Part shown: positions 48,572 through 62,807 of the stretch, piece after piece
Layout of the letters: each line of letters begins with the position of its first letter
How positions within the stretch are numbered: position 1 is the first letter of the stretch
The notes under the pieces: generated by a model
Told to the model about the DNA's origin: nothing
Database searches by the model: none
Seen by the model: only the letters and a program-made list of their open reading frames with translations
NCBI RefSeq assembly: GCF_014352935.1
Contig: NZ_CP060694.1
Span: 1,178,001 to 1,242,000, forward strand
From: Aliarcobacter cryaerophilus
Lineage (GTDB): Bacteria > Campylobacterota > Campylobacteria > Campylobacterales > Arcobacteraceae
DNA: 64,000 nucleotides
Direction of reading: 5' to 3'
Position numbers and translations under genes: made by a program

Positions 48572-48948
48572 ACTTTTATCTCCAATAAATAACTATAAAT
48601 AGCTCCATCAATCTCTTCTAAAGCAACTTTTTCAAAATCATCACTAGATTTTATAATAGTCAAAATTTTTGAATCCCACATATAATTATCAGCTATTTTT
48701 TGTAATTTTTTAGCTAATTCATTTTCACAAATTATATATTTTGCATTAAAATTTGAAGCATAAATAGCCTCTTTTATAGATTTAACATATACCAAAAAAT
48801 TTAAATGTTGAAAAAAAGAGTATTTTAAAAGTTCTTCATTAAAATCAAAAAAAATCATTGAATTTGGTTTTGTATTTTTAATATCTTCAATACTTGTAAC
48901 TTTAGAAAAAGGTTCAAATGGGATTAAATTATCTCCAATTATCTTCAT
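48568..48948 (-). CDS. Hypothetical protein, glyS operon
   Basis: 126 residues, no signal peptide or membrane span. The sequence alternates short hydrophobic strands and helices (SMIFFDFNEELLKYS, NFLVYVKSIKEAIYASNFNAKYIICE), which reads as a small alpha/beta fold, but no motif is recognised. It lies between the PP0621-like gene (one base gap) and the small membrane-protein gene (four-base overlap). Confidence 0.75.
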   Translation of the reverse strand: MKIIGDNLIPFEPFSKVTSIEDIKNTKPNSMIFFDFNEELLKYSFFQHLNFLVYVKSIKEAIYASNFNAKYIICENELAKKLQKIADNYMWDSKILTIIKSSDDFEKVALEEIDGAIYSYLLEIKV

Positions 48949-48949
48949 T

Positions 48950-49171
48950 TTAAGCCTTTTTGTTATTTAAACAATCTTTTGAACAAAAAAACTTTCCACT
49001 ACTTACAATAGCCTCTTTAGAAGATACAAACGTACTACAAGTAGGACACTCTACCATCTCATCAGAGATTAATTTATCATTTTTTTTAACACCATCAACT
49101 CTTTTGTTTTTAAAAAATAGCAAATATACAACAAAACCAGCCAAAACAACAGCTATTACTTTTATCAACAT
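48950..49171 (-). CDS. PP0621-like membrane protein with zinc-ribbon cysteines
   Basis: 73 residues. A membrane helix at about 4-20 is followed by a charged linker and four cysteines in CPTC...FCSKDC spacing, likely a small metal site. This layout is that of the PP0621 family, function unknown. Overlaps the end of rsmG by seven bases. Confidence 0.75.
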   Translation of the reverse strand: MLIKVIAVVLAGFVVYLLFFKNKRVDGVKKNDKLISDEMVECPTCSTFVSSKEAIVSSGKFFCSKDCLNNKKA

Positions 49172-49755
49172 TTTTTTCCTTTAATATATAAATAATTTCG
49201 TTCACATCTTGAAACAACTTTATAGTTAGATATTTTAGAAGTTTCAATCTCATCTTCTAGCATACTTCCTTTATAAAAAAGATAAGATGTATCCTCTTTT
49301 TTTATCTTAGAAGTGATATTTAAAAGTAAATTTGTATTTGTAACTGCTCTACTTGTTATTAAATCAACTTCTAAACCTTCTACATTTTCTGCTCTTTTTT
49401 GTAAAATTGTAAGATTATTCAAACCCAAACTGGCTTTCACAAAGTTTAAAAAAGCAACTCTTTTTACTCTTGGTTCTATTAAATACGATTTTACATCTTT
49501 TCTTGCAATTGCCAAAATAAGTCCAGGATAACCAGCTCCTGTTCCAATATCAGCAAAACTATTAAATTCATCTATAAAGTTAAGAGGATAAAGTGAATCT
49601 AAAATATTTTCATAGATATCATAATCACTCAATCTTCCGCTTAAATTATGAACCTTTCCCCACTTTTGCAAAAGTTCAACAAAAACTTCACAATCTTTGT
49701 AAAAAACATCTTCAAAGTTTAAACTATTTTTTTCAAGTAAAGATTTTAAACTCAA
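49165..49755 (-). CDS. rsmG: 16S rRNA (guanine-527-N7) methyltransferase
   Basis: 196 residues. SAM-binding motif FADIGTGAGYPGLILAI and the LLQKWGKVHNLSG start are typical of RsmG/GidB. It makes m7G at position 527 of 16S rRNA. Its loss causes low-level streptomycin resistance in other bacteria (family knowledge). It overlaps ribA by four bases. Confidence 0.95.
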   Translation of the reverse strand: MSLKSLLEKNSLNFEDVFYKDCEVFVELLQKWGKVHNLSGRLSDYDIYENILDSLYPLNFIDEFNSFADIGTGAGYPGLILAIARKDVKSYLIEPRVKRVAFLNFVKASLGLNNLTILQKRAENVEGLEVDLITSRAVTNTNLLLNITSKIKKEDTSYLFYKGSMLEDEIETSKISNYKVVSRCERNYLYIKGKKC

Positions 49756-50327
49756 ATTAGATGTCCCATCTTCTCTTTTTTTGTAGATAAATATAGTTCA
49801 TTATACTTATTTGCTTTTATAATTGCTGGAATTCTCTCAACAATTTCAACTCCTAAAGACTCAACATATTTTAATTTTGCTGGGTTATTTGTAATTAGTT
49901 TTAATTTTTTTATTCCTAAATTTTCAAAAATATATCCAACAACTCTATAATCTCTCTCATCCTCTTTGAAACCCAATTCTATATTTGCTTCTATTGTGTT
50001 TCTTCCTTTATCTTGCAGTGCATAAGCATTTACCTTATTTACAAGACCTATGTTTCTGCCTTCTTGTCTGTGATAAATTACTAATCCACCATTTTTTGCA
50101 ATAAATTTTAAAGAGAGATCTAGTTGGTTTTGGCAATCACACTTTAAACTTCCCAAAGTATCACCAGTTAGACACTCTGAGTGAATTCTCACAAATGGAG
50201 CTTCTAAAGTTTCAAAATCTAAACTCATTATTGCTAAATGTTCTTGATTACCATCTTTATATGCTTTTATTCTAAAATTTCCATATTTTGTAGGAAGGTT
50301 TGCTATATTTGATTCAATTATATTCAT
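49752..50327 (-). CDS. ribA: GTP cyclohydrolase II
   Basis: 191 residues, stand-alone form (not fused to RibB). Zinc cysteines in CLTGDTLGSLKCDCQ; catalytic region HRQEGRNIGLVNKVNAY. It opens GTP as the first step of riboflavin synthesis. Lead gene of the six-gene cluster to glyS; divergent from hemB with a 59-base gap. No FMN riboswitch is seen in that gap. Confidence 0.96.
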   Translation of the reverse strand: MNIIESNIANLPTKYGNFRIKAYKDGNQEHLAIMSLDFETLEAPFVRIHSECLTGDTLGSLKCDCQNQLDLSLKFIAKNGGLVIYHRQEGRNIGLVNKVNAYALQDKGRNTIEANIELGFKEDERDYRVVGYIFENLGIKKLKLITNNPAKLKYVESLGVEIVERIPAIIKANKYNELYLSTKKEKMGHLI

Positions 50328-50386
50328 TTGTATTTAAACCTTAAACTGTTAAAATCCGAAGATTATATCAAAAAGAGGTAAATATT

Positions 50387-51361
50387 ATGTTTAAACGATT
50401 TAGAAGATTAAGATTAAATGATACTTTAAGAAATTTAGTTCAAGAGACAACAATTAGTAAAGATGATTTTATATATCCACTGTTTGTAAGAGAAGGAAAA
50501 GGTATTAAAACTGAAATTTCTTCAATGCCAGGTGTATTTCAAATGAGTATTGATGAGATTTTAAAAGAGTGTGAATATTTACAAAAAATAGGATTAAACT
50601 CTATTATACTATTTGCAATTCCAGATATTAAAGATTCAGTTGGAAGTGAATGTTTATGTGAGGAAAGTATAATCTCAAGAACAATAAAAGCAGTTAAAGA
50701 GAAATTTCCAAATATGTTTGTTGTAACAGATTTATGTTTTTGTGAATATACAGACCATGGGCATTGTGGAATATTAGATCCAAAAACACAAAGTGTACAT
50801 AATGATAAAACTCTTGAAATATCAGCCCTTCAAGCACTTGTTCACGCACGTGCTGGTGCTGATATGATTGCACCATCTGGAATGATGGATGGAATTATTA
50901 CAACACTTAGAAATGCTTTAGATGAAAATGGTTTTAAAGATTTACCAATTATGGCTTATTCAACAAAATTTGCAAGTGGTTATTATGGACCATTTAGAGA
51001 TGTAGCTGAATCAACTCCAAGCTTTGGTGATAGAAGAACATATCAGATGAATGTGGCAAATAGACTTGAAGCAATTAGTGAATCACTTGAAGATGAAAAA
51101 GAAGGTGCTGATATTTTAATGGTAAAACCAGCTTTAGCATTTTTGGATATTGTAAGAGATATAAGAAATGAGACAAAACTTCCATTATGTGTTTATAATG
51201 TAAGTGGTGAATATGCTATGTTAAAACATGCTGGAATTGCAGGACTTATTGATTATGAAAGAGTTATGATGGAGACTATGATAGCTTTTAAAAGAGCTGG
51301 TGCAAATATTATAATATCATATCATGCAAAAGAGGTTTGTGAAATTTTAAATAGAAAATAA
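50387..51361 (+). CDS. hemB: Porphobilinogen synthase (delta-aminolevulinic acid dehydratase)
   Basis: 324 residues. Zinc-binding cysteines Cys117, Cys119 and Cys127 ([15 protein letters not shown]) mark the zinc-dependent form; Schiff-base lysines lie in [16 protein letters not shown] and [11 protein letters not shown]. It condenses two ALA molecules to porphobilinogen for haem. A 59-base divergent region with ribA holds AGAGG ahead of the ATG. Confidence 0.97.
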   Translation: MFKRFRRLRLNDTLRNLVQETTISKDDFIYPLFVREGKGIKTEISSMPGVFQMSIDEILKECEYLQKIGLNSIILFAIPDIKDSVGSECLCEESIISRTIKAVKEKFPNMFVVTDLCFCEYTDHGHCGILDPKTQSVHNDKTLEISALQALVHARAGADMIAPSGMMDGIITTLRNALDENGFKDLPIMAYSTKFASGYYGPFRDVAESTPSFGDRRTYQMNVANRLEAISESLEDEKEGADILMVKPALAFLDIVRDIRNETKLPLCVYNVSGEYAMLKHAGIAGLIDYERVMMETMIAFKRAGANIIISYHAKEVCEILNRK

Positions 51362-51375
51362 GTTGTTATATTTTA

Positions 51376-51403
51376 AATCGTATGTTAATTCATACGGTTT
51401 TTA
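51376..51403 (+). terminator. Terminator of hemB
   Basis: AATCGTATG-TTAATT-CATACGGTT, a nine-base stem with one G-U type pair, ends in a T5 run. It lies 14 bases past the stop. Confidence 0.8.
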
Positions 51404-51443
51404 AATTTTAAAATATATAAAAAGATAAAACAAGAAGTAAAAT

Positions 51444-51492
51444 AAAAAAGCTTACCTTGACCTACTAAAACTATAGTAAGACAAGATAAGCT
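51444..51492 (-). terminator. Terminator of the rRNA operon
   Basis: On the minus strand a long stem pairs the segment at 51492-51472 with 51467-51449 (outer AGCTTA/TAAGCT, inner TACTA/TAGTA) and is followed by a T6 run. It stands 25 bases downstream of 5S and ends the operon. Confidence 0.85.
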
Positions 51493-51516
51493 CTTTGGAT
51501 TTAATAAAAACTCAAT

Positions 51517-51635
51517 GAGCTGGCAGCGACCTACGTTTCCACCGGGGGACCCAGCAGTATTATCGGCGATGAAGTGCTTGACTACCAGGTTCGGAATGGG
51601 GCTGGGTATTTCCACTTCTCTTTAACCACCAGCAA
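51517..51635 (-). rRNA. rrf: 5S ribosomal RNA
   Basis: About 119 bases. Ends pair as GCTGGTGG with CTGCCAGC, and the conserved CCGAACC loop sequence (CATTCCGAACCTGGTAGTCAAG) is present. Ends are set by the terminal stem and are good to a few bases. Confidence 0.93.
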
Positions 51636-51783
51636 ATTTGAGTACTAAAAGCTTTTGTAAACTCTTAATACTCAAATTGCGAGATTGAGAAATTTAATGC
51701 TAAAGTCTTTGTAGCTTTAAAAAGCTAATTTCATATTTGTATATCTATACATAATCAACACAAATTAAACATAAGAAATATGC

Positions 51784-54793
<3,010 letters not shown>

Positions 54794-55067
54794 ACATATA
54801 TACAAGTACATACTATAATAAGTTAGTTGTGTTATCTATAGTTAAATTTAATTTTTACATTAAATTTTAGATATGAAATTTTTTTATTTAAAATTAAACA
54901 TTACTATTTAATTTTACGAAAAAATTTTAAAGACTTTAACATTATATTTTTAAATATCATATTACTTAAAATAACTAAAGTTATTTCAAGGTAACGCTTC
55001 TGATTAAAACCAGATATAAACTCTTATATATAAAAGCTTATATCTAATTTTATTCTTATAGTATATA
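54794..55067 (-). other. 23S-tRNA-Ala spacer
   Basis: With the stem arm this spacer is about 340 bases. It is AT-rich and holds no gene. I see only short A/T inverted repeats (for example around 55018-55050), probably part of precursor folding. Confidence 0.6.
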
Positions 55068-55143
55068 TGGTGGAGAATAGCGGGATCGAACCGCTGACCT
55101 CCTGCGTGCAAAGCAGGCGCTCTCCCAGCTGAGCTAATTCCCC
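55068..55143 (-). tRNA. tRNA-Ala (anticodon TGC)
   Basis: 76 bases including encoded CCA. Acceptor GGGGAAT/ATTCTCC, anticodon stem CCTGC-TTTGCAC-GCAGG (anticodon TGC), T loop GGTTCGATCC. Lies between tRNA-Ile and 23S. Confidence 0.97.
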
Positions 55144-55147
55144 ATGA

Positions 55148-55224
55148 TGGTGGGCCTATCAGGACTTGAACCTGAGACCTCACGATTATCAGTCGAGCGC
55201 TCTAGCCAGCTGAGCTATAGGCCC
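55148..55224 (-). tRNA. tRNA-Ile (anticodon GAT)
   Basis: 77 bases with encoded CCA. Acceptor GGGCCTA/TAGGCCC, anticodon stem with CTGATAA (anticodon GAT), T loop GGTTCAAGTCC. Four bases from tRNA-Ala in the 16S-23S spacer. Confidence 0.97.
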
Positions 55225-55263
55225 ATATTTACCTATAAATTATTTGTAGTTCTTCAAATAATC

Positions 55264-57048
<1,785 letters not shown>

Positions 57049-57067
57049 ACTTATAAACTTCATACAT

Positions 57068-57080
57068 ATTTTAAAGAACT
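57068..57080 (-). promoter_or_regulatory. boxA-like antitermination element in the rRNA leader
   Basis: The minus strand reads AGTTCTTTAAAAT, close to the boxA consensus TGCTCTTTAACA that loads NusB/S10 antitermination complexes. It lies some 35 bases downstream of the promoter, as expected. Confidence 0.65.
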
Positions 57081-57113
57081 CTAATTTTAACCCTCTGGTC
57101 AAATTGGACGGGA

Positions 57114-57142
57114 ATTATAGTGCCTTTTTTTTCTTTTGTCAA
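57114..57142 (-). promoter_or_regulatory. rRNA operon promoter with perfect sigma-70 hexamers
   Basis: Minus strand TTGACA (57142-57137), 17-base spacer, TATAAT (57119-57114): both hexamers and spacing are full consensus. The start site would be near 57107, giving a leader of about 240 bases to the 16S. The 403-base gap between 16S and the phosphomannomutase gene (56867-57269) holds this promoter, the leader elements, and a likely forward -10 near 57224 for the divergent gene. Confidence 0.92.
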
Positions 57143-57269
57143 GAGGTCTTAGCTTAATCTTTGGTTAAATTTCGGAATTTGTGGTTTTTTTAGGTTTTAT
57201 ACAATTATTTAACGATTTTAAGATAAAATTCCACAATTTTTTAATTATACAATAGGAGTTGTAATATAA

Positions 57270-58646
57270 ATGAGTTCATCTATTTTTAGAGAGTATGATA
57301 TTAGAGGGATATTTCAAAAGGAATTAAACGAAGATATTGTAAAAAAAATTGGTTTTTATTTAGCAAAGGCACTATTAAAAAGAGTTCCAAATGCTTCTTT
57401 TTTGGCTGTTGGTTATGATGCAAGACTTCATTCACCAACTTTAAAAGGTTGGTTAAGTTCAGGAATAAACAAAGCTGGTTTAAAAGTTTTAGATATGGGA
57501 TTAGTTCCAACTCCTGCAAACTACTTTGCTAATTTTAATGAAATAGATGGATATAGATGTGATGGTTCTATTATGATTACAGGTTCCCACAATCCCCCTG
57601 AATATAATGGATTTAAAATAACATTAAATAAAGAGCCATTTTTTGGAGAAGATATTTACTCTTTAGGAAGAGATATTTTAGCAGATAATTCAAATATTAG
57701 TGATAACGAAGCTGTTATACAAATTGATTCAAAAAATAGATATATTGATTACATAGTTGAAAGCTTCAAACATTTAAAACTTGAAAATAAAAAGTTTATT
57801 TTTGATTGTGGAAATGGTGTTGCCGGTGTTGTTTTAGGTGAAATTTTAACAAAATTAAATATTAAAAATAAAATTTTATTTGAAGAGCCAGATGGAAATT
57901 TTCCAAATCATCATCCAGATCCAAGTGACGAACACACTTTAGAAGATATTAAAAAAGAGTTAGCAAGTGGTGAGTTTGATTTTGGTTTTGCTTATGATGG
58001 AGATGCAGATAGAATTGCCCTACTTTCAAAAAAATATAACTTCAAAGGTGATATATTAGCAATATTCTTCTCTAAACATATGAAAAACCCAACAGTTATA
58101 GGTGAAGTAAAATGTTCGCAAGTTATGTATGACACTATAAACTCTTATGGTAAAGCTATCATGTATAAAACAGGGCATTCAAATTTAAAAGTTAAAATTA
58201 AAGAGACAAATGCAGATTTTGCGGCTGAAGTATCAGGGCATCTATTCTTCAATGATAGATATTTTGGATACGATGATGCAATTTATGCAACTTTTAGAGC
58301 TTTAGAGTTAATAGATGCTGGTTTTGATTTTGATAAAGAGTATGAAGCTCTACCACAAGTTTACTCAACACCTGAAATAAATATATCTGTAACAGAAGAT
58401 ACAAAATTTAAAATAATTGAAGATTTAAAAGTTGCTTTACAAAATCCACCTTCAGATTTTCCAAAAATCAAGGATATAATTACTGTTGATGGTGTAAGAG
58501 TTATTTTTGAAAAAGGTTGGGGATTAGTTCGAGCTAGTAACACAACTCCAAAATTAGTAACAAGATTTGAGGCTGATAATCAAGAAAATGCAAAAGTATA
58601 TGAAGATGCATTAATAAATCTATTTAATAAATTACAAGGAAAATAA
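57270..58646 (+). CDS. algC: Phosphomannomutase/phosphoglucomutase
   Basis: 458 residues. Active-site Ser106 in TGSHNPPEYNG, metal loop DGDADR, and C-terminal sugar-phosphate-binding WGLVRASNT. Members with this layout interconvert mannose or glucose 1- and 6-phosphates, feeding sugar nucleotides; the name algC is by similarity and manB-type use is equally possible. First of three adjacent hexose-phosphate genes; AGGAG is 11 bases before the ATG. Confidence 0.9.
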   Translation: MSSSIFREYDIRGIFQKELNEDIVKKIGFYLAKALLKRVPNASFLAVGYDARLHSPTLKGWLSSGINKAGLKVLDMGLVPTPANYFANFNEIDGYRCDGSIMITGSHNPPEYNGFKITLNKEPFFGEDIYSLGRDILADNSNISDNEAVIQIDSKNRYIDYIVESFKHLKLENKKFIFDCGNGVAGVVLGEILTKLNIKNKILFEEPDGNFPNHHPDPSDEHTLEDIKKELASGEFDFGFAYDGDADRIALLSKKYNFKGDILAIFFSKHMKNPTVIGEVKCSQVMYDTINSYGKAIMYKTGHSNLKVKIKETNADFAAEVSGHLFFNDRYFGYDDAIYATFRALELIDAGFDFDKEYEALPQVYSTPEINISVTEDTKFKIIEDLKVALQNPPSDFPKIKDIITVDGVRVIFEKGWGLVRASNTTPKLVTRFEADNQENAKVYEDALINLFNKLQGK

Positions 58647-58647
58647 T

Positions 58648-59526
58648 ATGAACAATACAAATAATCCAATCAAAAAATGTCTATTCCCAGCTGCTGGATA
58701 TGGTACAAGATTTTTACCAGCAACAAAAGCAACTCCAAAAGAGATGTTACCAGTACTTACAAAACCACTTATTCAATATGGCGTTGAAGAGGCATTAGCT
58801 GCTGGTATTGAAAATATGTCTATTGTAACAGGAAGAGGAAAAAGAGCAATTGAAGATCACTTTGATATATCTTATGAACTTGAACACCAAATTAAAGGGA
58901 CTAGTAAAGAGCACTATTTAACAGAGATTAGAAGTGTTATTACAAAATGTACTTTTTCATACACAAGACAAATAGAGATGAAAGGTTTAGGTCACGCAAT
59001 ATTATGTGGTGAAAACTTAATTGGAAATCAACCATTTGCTGTACTTCTAGCAGATGACTTATGTGATGCACCAGATAAAGGTGTTTTATCACAAATGGTT
59101 GAACTATATAAAAAATATAACTGCTCAATTGTTGCTATTGAAGAGATACCAAAAGAGGATACAAATAAATATGGAGTAATTGCTGGAAATGAGATAGAAC
59201 CTGGGATTTTCATGGTAAAAGATATGGTTGAAAAACCTGAACCAGAAGCTGCACCTTCAAATTTAGCAATTATTGGAAGATATATTTTAACTCCAGATAT
59301 TTTTGATATTATAAGAGAGACAAAACCAGGTAAAGGTGGAGAGATTCAAATTACTGATGCACTTTTAACTCAAGCAAAAAATGGTATGGTTTTAGCTTAT
59401 AAATTTAAAGGTGAAAGATTTGACTGTGGAAGTATAGATGGATTTGTAAAAGCTACAAACTACTTTTATGATAAATCTATAAAAAATGAGAAAAAAGAAG
59501 AAAAAAAAGATAACGGGAAAAAATAG
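58648..59526 (+). CDS. galU: UTP-glucose-1-phosphate uridylyltransferase
   Basis: 292 residues. FPAAGYGTRFLPATKATPKEMLP, LADDLCDAP and GKGGEIQITDAL are GalU signatures. It makes UDP-glucose from glucose-1-phosphate, the product of the preceding enzyme. One base separates it from that gene, and its TAG overlaps the GTG of pgi. Confidence 0.96.
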   Translation: MNNTNNPIKKCLFPAAGYGTRFLPATKATPKEMLPVLTKPLIQYGVEEALAAGIENMSIVTGRGKRAIEDHFDISYELEHQIKGTSKEHYLTEIRSVITKCTFSYTRQIEMKGLGHAILCGENLIGNQPFAVLLADDLCDAPDKGVLSQMVELYKKYNCSIVAIEEIPKEDTNKYGVIAGNEIEPGIFMVKDMVEKPEPEAAPSNLAIIGRYILTPDIFDIIRETKPGKGGEIQITDALLTQAKNGMVLAYKFKGERFDCGSIDGFVKATNYFYDKSIKNEKKEEKKDNGKK

Positions 59527-60758
59527 TGAAAAACAATCTATATTATCCAAAAGTATCTCTAAGTGATGAAGATATTTTCTTAGAGATAAAAAAAGAGCGT
59601 GAAGAGATAGGTTACTACTCTTTGCCTCATAGTGATATAACAAACTTAAAAAAAGAGTTAGATTCTCTTGATTTTAAACAAAAAAATATTGCAATAGTTG
59701 GAATTGGTGGAAGTACTTTAGGTACTTATGCAATATACAATTTCTTAAAATACCATAAACAAAAAAATAAATCTTTAAAAAAAGAGATTTTTTTCTTTGA
59801 AAGTACAGACCCTGTAAACTTAAATGGAACAATCTCTCAATTTGATTTAGAAGATACTTTATTTATAGTTATTTCAAAATCTGGTACAACTATTGAAACT
59901 ATTTCTATTTCTAAATACTTAAGTTCTATTATAAAAATGGATAAATCAAACCTTTTAGTAATAACAGAAAATGATAGCAAACTAAATAGTTTTGCAAAAG
60001 TAAACGATATAAAAACTTTTGATATTCCAAAAAATGTTGGTGGAAGATTTTCTGTTTTATCAAATGTTGGATTAGTGCCTTTATATTTAGCTGGTTTTGA
60101 TATTGATGAGCTTTTAAATGGTGCTAGAAAAATATCTACTTCATTTTTTGAACAGTATGAACTTTTTACTCATTTAATAAAAAAAGCTAGAACTTACTAT
60201 GAATACAAAGATGTTTACAACATAAATGCAGTTTTCTCATACTCTCAACTTCTTGAAGGTTTTAATAAGTGGTATATTCAACTTTGGGGAGAAAGCCTTG
60301 GAAAAATTGATGCAAATAACACAAATCAAGGTTTAACTCCAATTGGACTTTTAGGACCTGTTGATCAACACTCATTTTTACAGTTAATTGTAGAAGGTAA
60401 AAGAGATAAAACTGTAACATTTATAAAAATTAAAGATTTTAAAGATGATACAAAAATTGCTCCTATTAGTTTAAGTGGATTAGAAGAACTTGATTATATA
60501 AATAATCTTGATTTTAAAGAGTTAATAAATCTTCAAGCAGATGCTACTATAGCATCAGTAAAAGAGTATAAAAAAGATATTCCTATTGATTTAATAGAAC
60601 TAGAAGAGATAAGTGAATATGAAATAGGAAAACTTCTATTTTACTATGAGCTTTTAACTTCAATTGTAGGAAAATTCTTAAGAATAAACACTTATGATCA
60701 ACCAGGTGTTGAAGGTGGAAAAATTATATTGAAAGAGATGTTAAAAAACAAAAATTAA
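59526..60758 (+). CDS. pgi: Glucose-6-phosphate isomerase
   Basis: 410 residues, the short form usual in Campylobacterota. Sugar-isomerase motifs GIGGSTLGTYAIYNFL, VISKSGTTIET and the catalytic-Glu region GESLGKIDANN are present, and YDQPGVEGGK is at the end. GTG start overlaps the galU stop (TAGTG). It links fructose-6-phosphate with the glucose branch. Confidence 0.95.
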   Translation: MKNNLYYPKVSLSDEDIFLEIKKEREEIGYYSLPHSDITNLKKELDSLDFKQKNIAIVGIGGSTLGTYAIYNFLKYHKQKNKSLKKEIFFFESTDPVNLNGTISQFDLEDTLFIVISKSGTTIETISISKYLSSIIKMDKSNLLVITENDSKLNSFAKVNDIKTFDIPKNVGGRFSVLSNVGLVPLYLAGFDIDELLNGARKISTSFFEQYELFTHLIKKARTYYEYKDVYNINAVFSYSQLLEGFNKWYIQLWGESLGKIDANNTNQGLTPIGLLGPVDQHSFLQLIVEGKRDKTVTFIKIKDFKDDTKIAPISLSGLEELDYINNLDFKELINLQADATIASVKEYKKDIPIDLIELEEISEYEIGKLLFYYELLTSIVGKFLRINTYDQPGVEGGKIILKEMLKNKN

Positions 60759-60761
60759 AAA

Positions 60762-61673
60762 ATGGAACATATATTTACTAGCCTTATTCCTATTTTTTCA
60801 CTAATTGTGATTGGGTACTTATTTAAAAAAATAAGTTTCCCATCACATGATTTTTGGCCAATGGCTGATAAACTTACATACTATATCTTAATGCCAGCAT
60901 TACTTATTTTTACGCTATCAAAAGCTAAAATTGATTCAAGTAGCATAACTTTTATATCTGTTTGCCTTCTTGCAATATTTATCACTATGATAATTTTGAT
61001 GATATTTAATAAAATAAGTCCTACCCAAAATAGCTCTTTTACTTCAGTAGTTCAAGGTGGAATAAGATTTAATACTTATGTATTTTTAGCTCTTAGTGCC
61101 TCTATTTTTGGAGAAAAAGGTTTAGTATTAGCTGCAATTATTATAACTTTTGCAATACCTTTTTTAAATATTTTATCTATTTCAATATTTGCTTTATACT
61201 CAAACAATAGCAAAATTGATTTTTTCTATTTATTTAAATCTATTGTAAAAAATCCTTTGATAATTGCTTGTGTTTTAGGAGCTTTAATAAACTTTTCTGA
61301 AATAAAAATACCAATTAGTATAGAAAATCTACTAAAAATATTAAGTAGTGCAGCTCTTCCTTTGGGTTTAATATCTATTGGTTATACATTAGTTTTAAAA
61401 GAGATAAAAAGTGCAAAAAAAGATTTAACTGTCACTATGATTGCAAAGTTTATAGTTTTACCACTTATAATCTATATTTTAGCAATCTCTTTTTTACTAG
61501 ATAATTTAATGATTGCGATATTAGTTCTTTTTGCTATTATGCCAACTGCTCCTAGTTCATTTATTCTTGCACGACAATTGGGTGGTGATTTACCTTTAAT
61601 AACATCAATAATAACTGTACAAACAATAGTTGCTGCACTATTTTTAATACTTTTCTTACAATATTTTAATTAA
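60762..61673 (+). CDS. AEC-family (auxin efflux carrier-like) transporter
   Basis: 303 residues, about ten membrane helices in two five-helix halves, with LMPALLIFTLSKA and the second-half MPTAPSSFILARQLGGD typical of bacterial AEC proteins. Such transporters often carry organic acids such as malate or malonate. Three bases after pgi, so probably transcribed with it, though a link to sugar metabolism is not evident. Confidence 0.85.
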   Translation: MEHIFTSLIPIFSLIVIGYLFKKISFPSHDFWPMADKLTYYILMPALLIFTLSKAKIDSSSITFISVCLLAIFITMIILMIFNKISPTQNSSFTSVVQGGIRFNTYVFLALSASIFGEKGLVLAAIIITFAIPFLNILSISIFALYSNNSKIDFFYLFKSIVKNPLIIACVLGALINFSEIKIPISIENLLKILSSAALPLGLISIGYTLVLKEIKSAKKDLTVTMIAKFIVLPLIIYILAISFLLDNLMIAILVLFAIMPTAPSSFILARQLGGDLPLITSIITVQTIVAALFLILFLQYFN

Positions 61674-61756
61674 GCTTTTATATATTTTTTATTTGAAGCT
61701 TATGCTATTACATTTGGGAAAAGACAATAAAAAAGAGCAAAGGGATTTTTAGGTAT

Positions 61757-61781
61757 AAAAAAGAGTTTAAGACTCTTTTTT
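61757..61781 (-). terminator. Terminator of the Wzz-like gene, containing its stop codon
   Basis: Ten-base stem AAAAAAGAGT / ACTCTTTTTT with a five-base loop; the minus-strand transcript ends in a T run. The stop codon of the Wzz-like gene is in the loop. Because both arms carry A/T runs it may also stop transcripts from the plus strand. Confidence 0.75.
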
Positions 61782-62342
61782 TATACTTTGAATAAACTGG
61801 ATAAAAAATACTAAAAATATTGAAAGAATAAATCCAGTTATAAAAGCAACTGTTACAATTAAAGCTTTTTTAGGTTTATTTATAGCTTCTTCTGATATTT
61901 TAATATCTCCAATTTGTTTTGTCATAATTTTATTTTTATAAAACGAAGTATCATTTTCATGCTTTGTTATAATAAAATTTTTAACATCTTCCAAAATAGT
62001 TTTTATTCTTGCTTTATCTTCGTTTGAATATTTTATTTCAAGAATAGAAGTTGTTCCTTTGGCAATATTTGGATTAACTTTAAACTCTACTTCTAGAATA
62101 TAAGATAAATTTTGAGGAGTTTCTATAATTTTATTTCCAAAAATTTCGCTTTGTATTTCTCCTATTTGAACACTTAAAATTCCTTCATAAACTGGTGTTG
62201 GATTTTTTAGTAAAACATAGATAAAAGAGATTAAAGTTATTATAAAAGTAAAAATAATGATAAAAAATCTTTTATCCCAAATAGTTTTAAATAACTCCCT
62301 TAAATCTATCTCATCTTCATTTAAAATTTTGTTTTCTTGCAT
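61767..62342 (-). CDS. Wzz-like polysaccharide chain-length/co-polymerase protein
   Basis: 191 residues from the ATG at 62342 with AAAAGGA eight bases upstream; an upstream start would add 24 residues without a site. Membrane helices at about 26-45 and 160-185 bracket a periplasmic region, the Wzz/PCP layout, with IDLRELFKTIWDKRFFI and a Pro before TM2 (INKPKKALIV). The periplasmic part is short (about 115 residues) compared with typical Wzz. It may set chain length of a surface glycan; no kinase domain. Confidence 0.82.
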   Translation of the reverse strand: MQENKILNEDEIDLRELFKTIWDKRFFIIIFTFIITLISFIYVLLKNPTPVYEGILSVQIGEIQSEIFGNKIIETPQNLSYILEVEFKVNPNIAKGTTSILEIKYSNEDKARIKTILEDVKNFIITKHENDTSFYKNKIMTKQIGDIKISEEAINKPKKALIVTVAFITGFILSIFLVFFIQFIQSIKKES

Positions 62343-62474
62343 TTTTTGATTCCTTTTATTTTTTAAGCATGAGATTGTATCAAAAACATGTTTAATTTTA
62401 TTATTTACTATCATTTAAATATCTGAATATAAACTTCTCTGCATGTGATTAGTATTATTTCTTATCTCATCTTT

Positions 62475-62807
62475 TTATATTTTTTCAAATCTATTACAAA
62501 GTATTTGTAAAATTTTTTCTTGCGTTTTGAAACTAGAAATAGTTGTTAGTTTTTTTACCAATCTTTCTTTAGAAATAGTTCTTATTTGTTGGCATAAAAG
62601 AATTGATGGTTTTTCTAATTCATGTTCTAAAAAAAGTTCATTTGGATATACTTTTCTTCCATTTTTCAATGAAGTTATTGGAATAATAGTTAAAATATCT
62701 AAAATATTTTCATATTCATTTGATATTATTAAAACTGGTCTTGTACCTTTTTGCTCTCTTCCTATGGTAGGATTTAAATCTGCTAGATAAATATCATATT
62801 GTTGCAT
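62475..62807 (-). CDS. MazF/PemK-family toxin (endoribonuclease)
   Basis: 110 residues. The PemK-like fold signature is clear: YDIYLADLNPTIGREQKGTRPVLIIS with the Arg and Thr-Arg-Pro of the active-site loop, then IIPITS and SILLCQQIRTISKERL. Such enzymes cut mRNA at short motifs. The ATG follows the antitoxin stop directly (TAG-ATG), as in toxin-antitoxin operons. Confidence 0.92.
   Translation of the reverse strand: MQQYDIYLADLNPTIGREQKGTRPVLIISNEYENILDILTIIPITSLKNGRKVYPNELFLEHELEKPSILLCQQIRTISKERLVKKLTTISSFKTQEKILQILCNRFEKI

Noticed and set aside
51385-51615. Minus-strand open frame of 76 codons
   Set aside because: It covers 5S rRNA and the operon terminator.
61672-61700. Inverted repeat AAGCTT ... 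AAGCTT after the AEC gene
   Set aside because: Short palindromic A/T-rich repeat without a U-tract.
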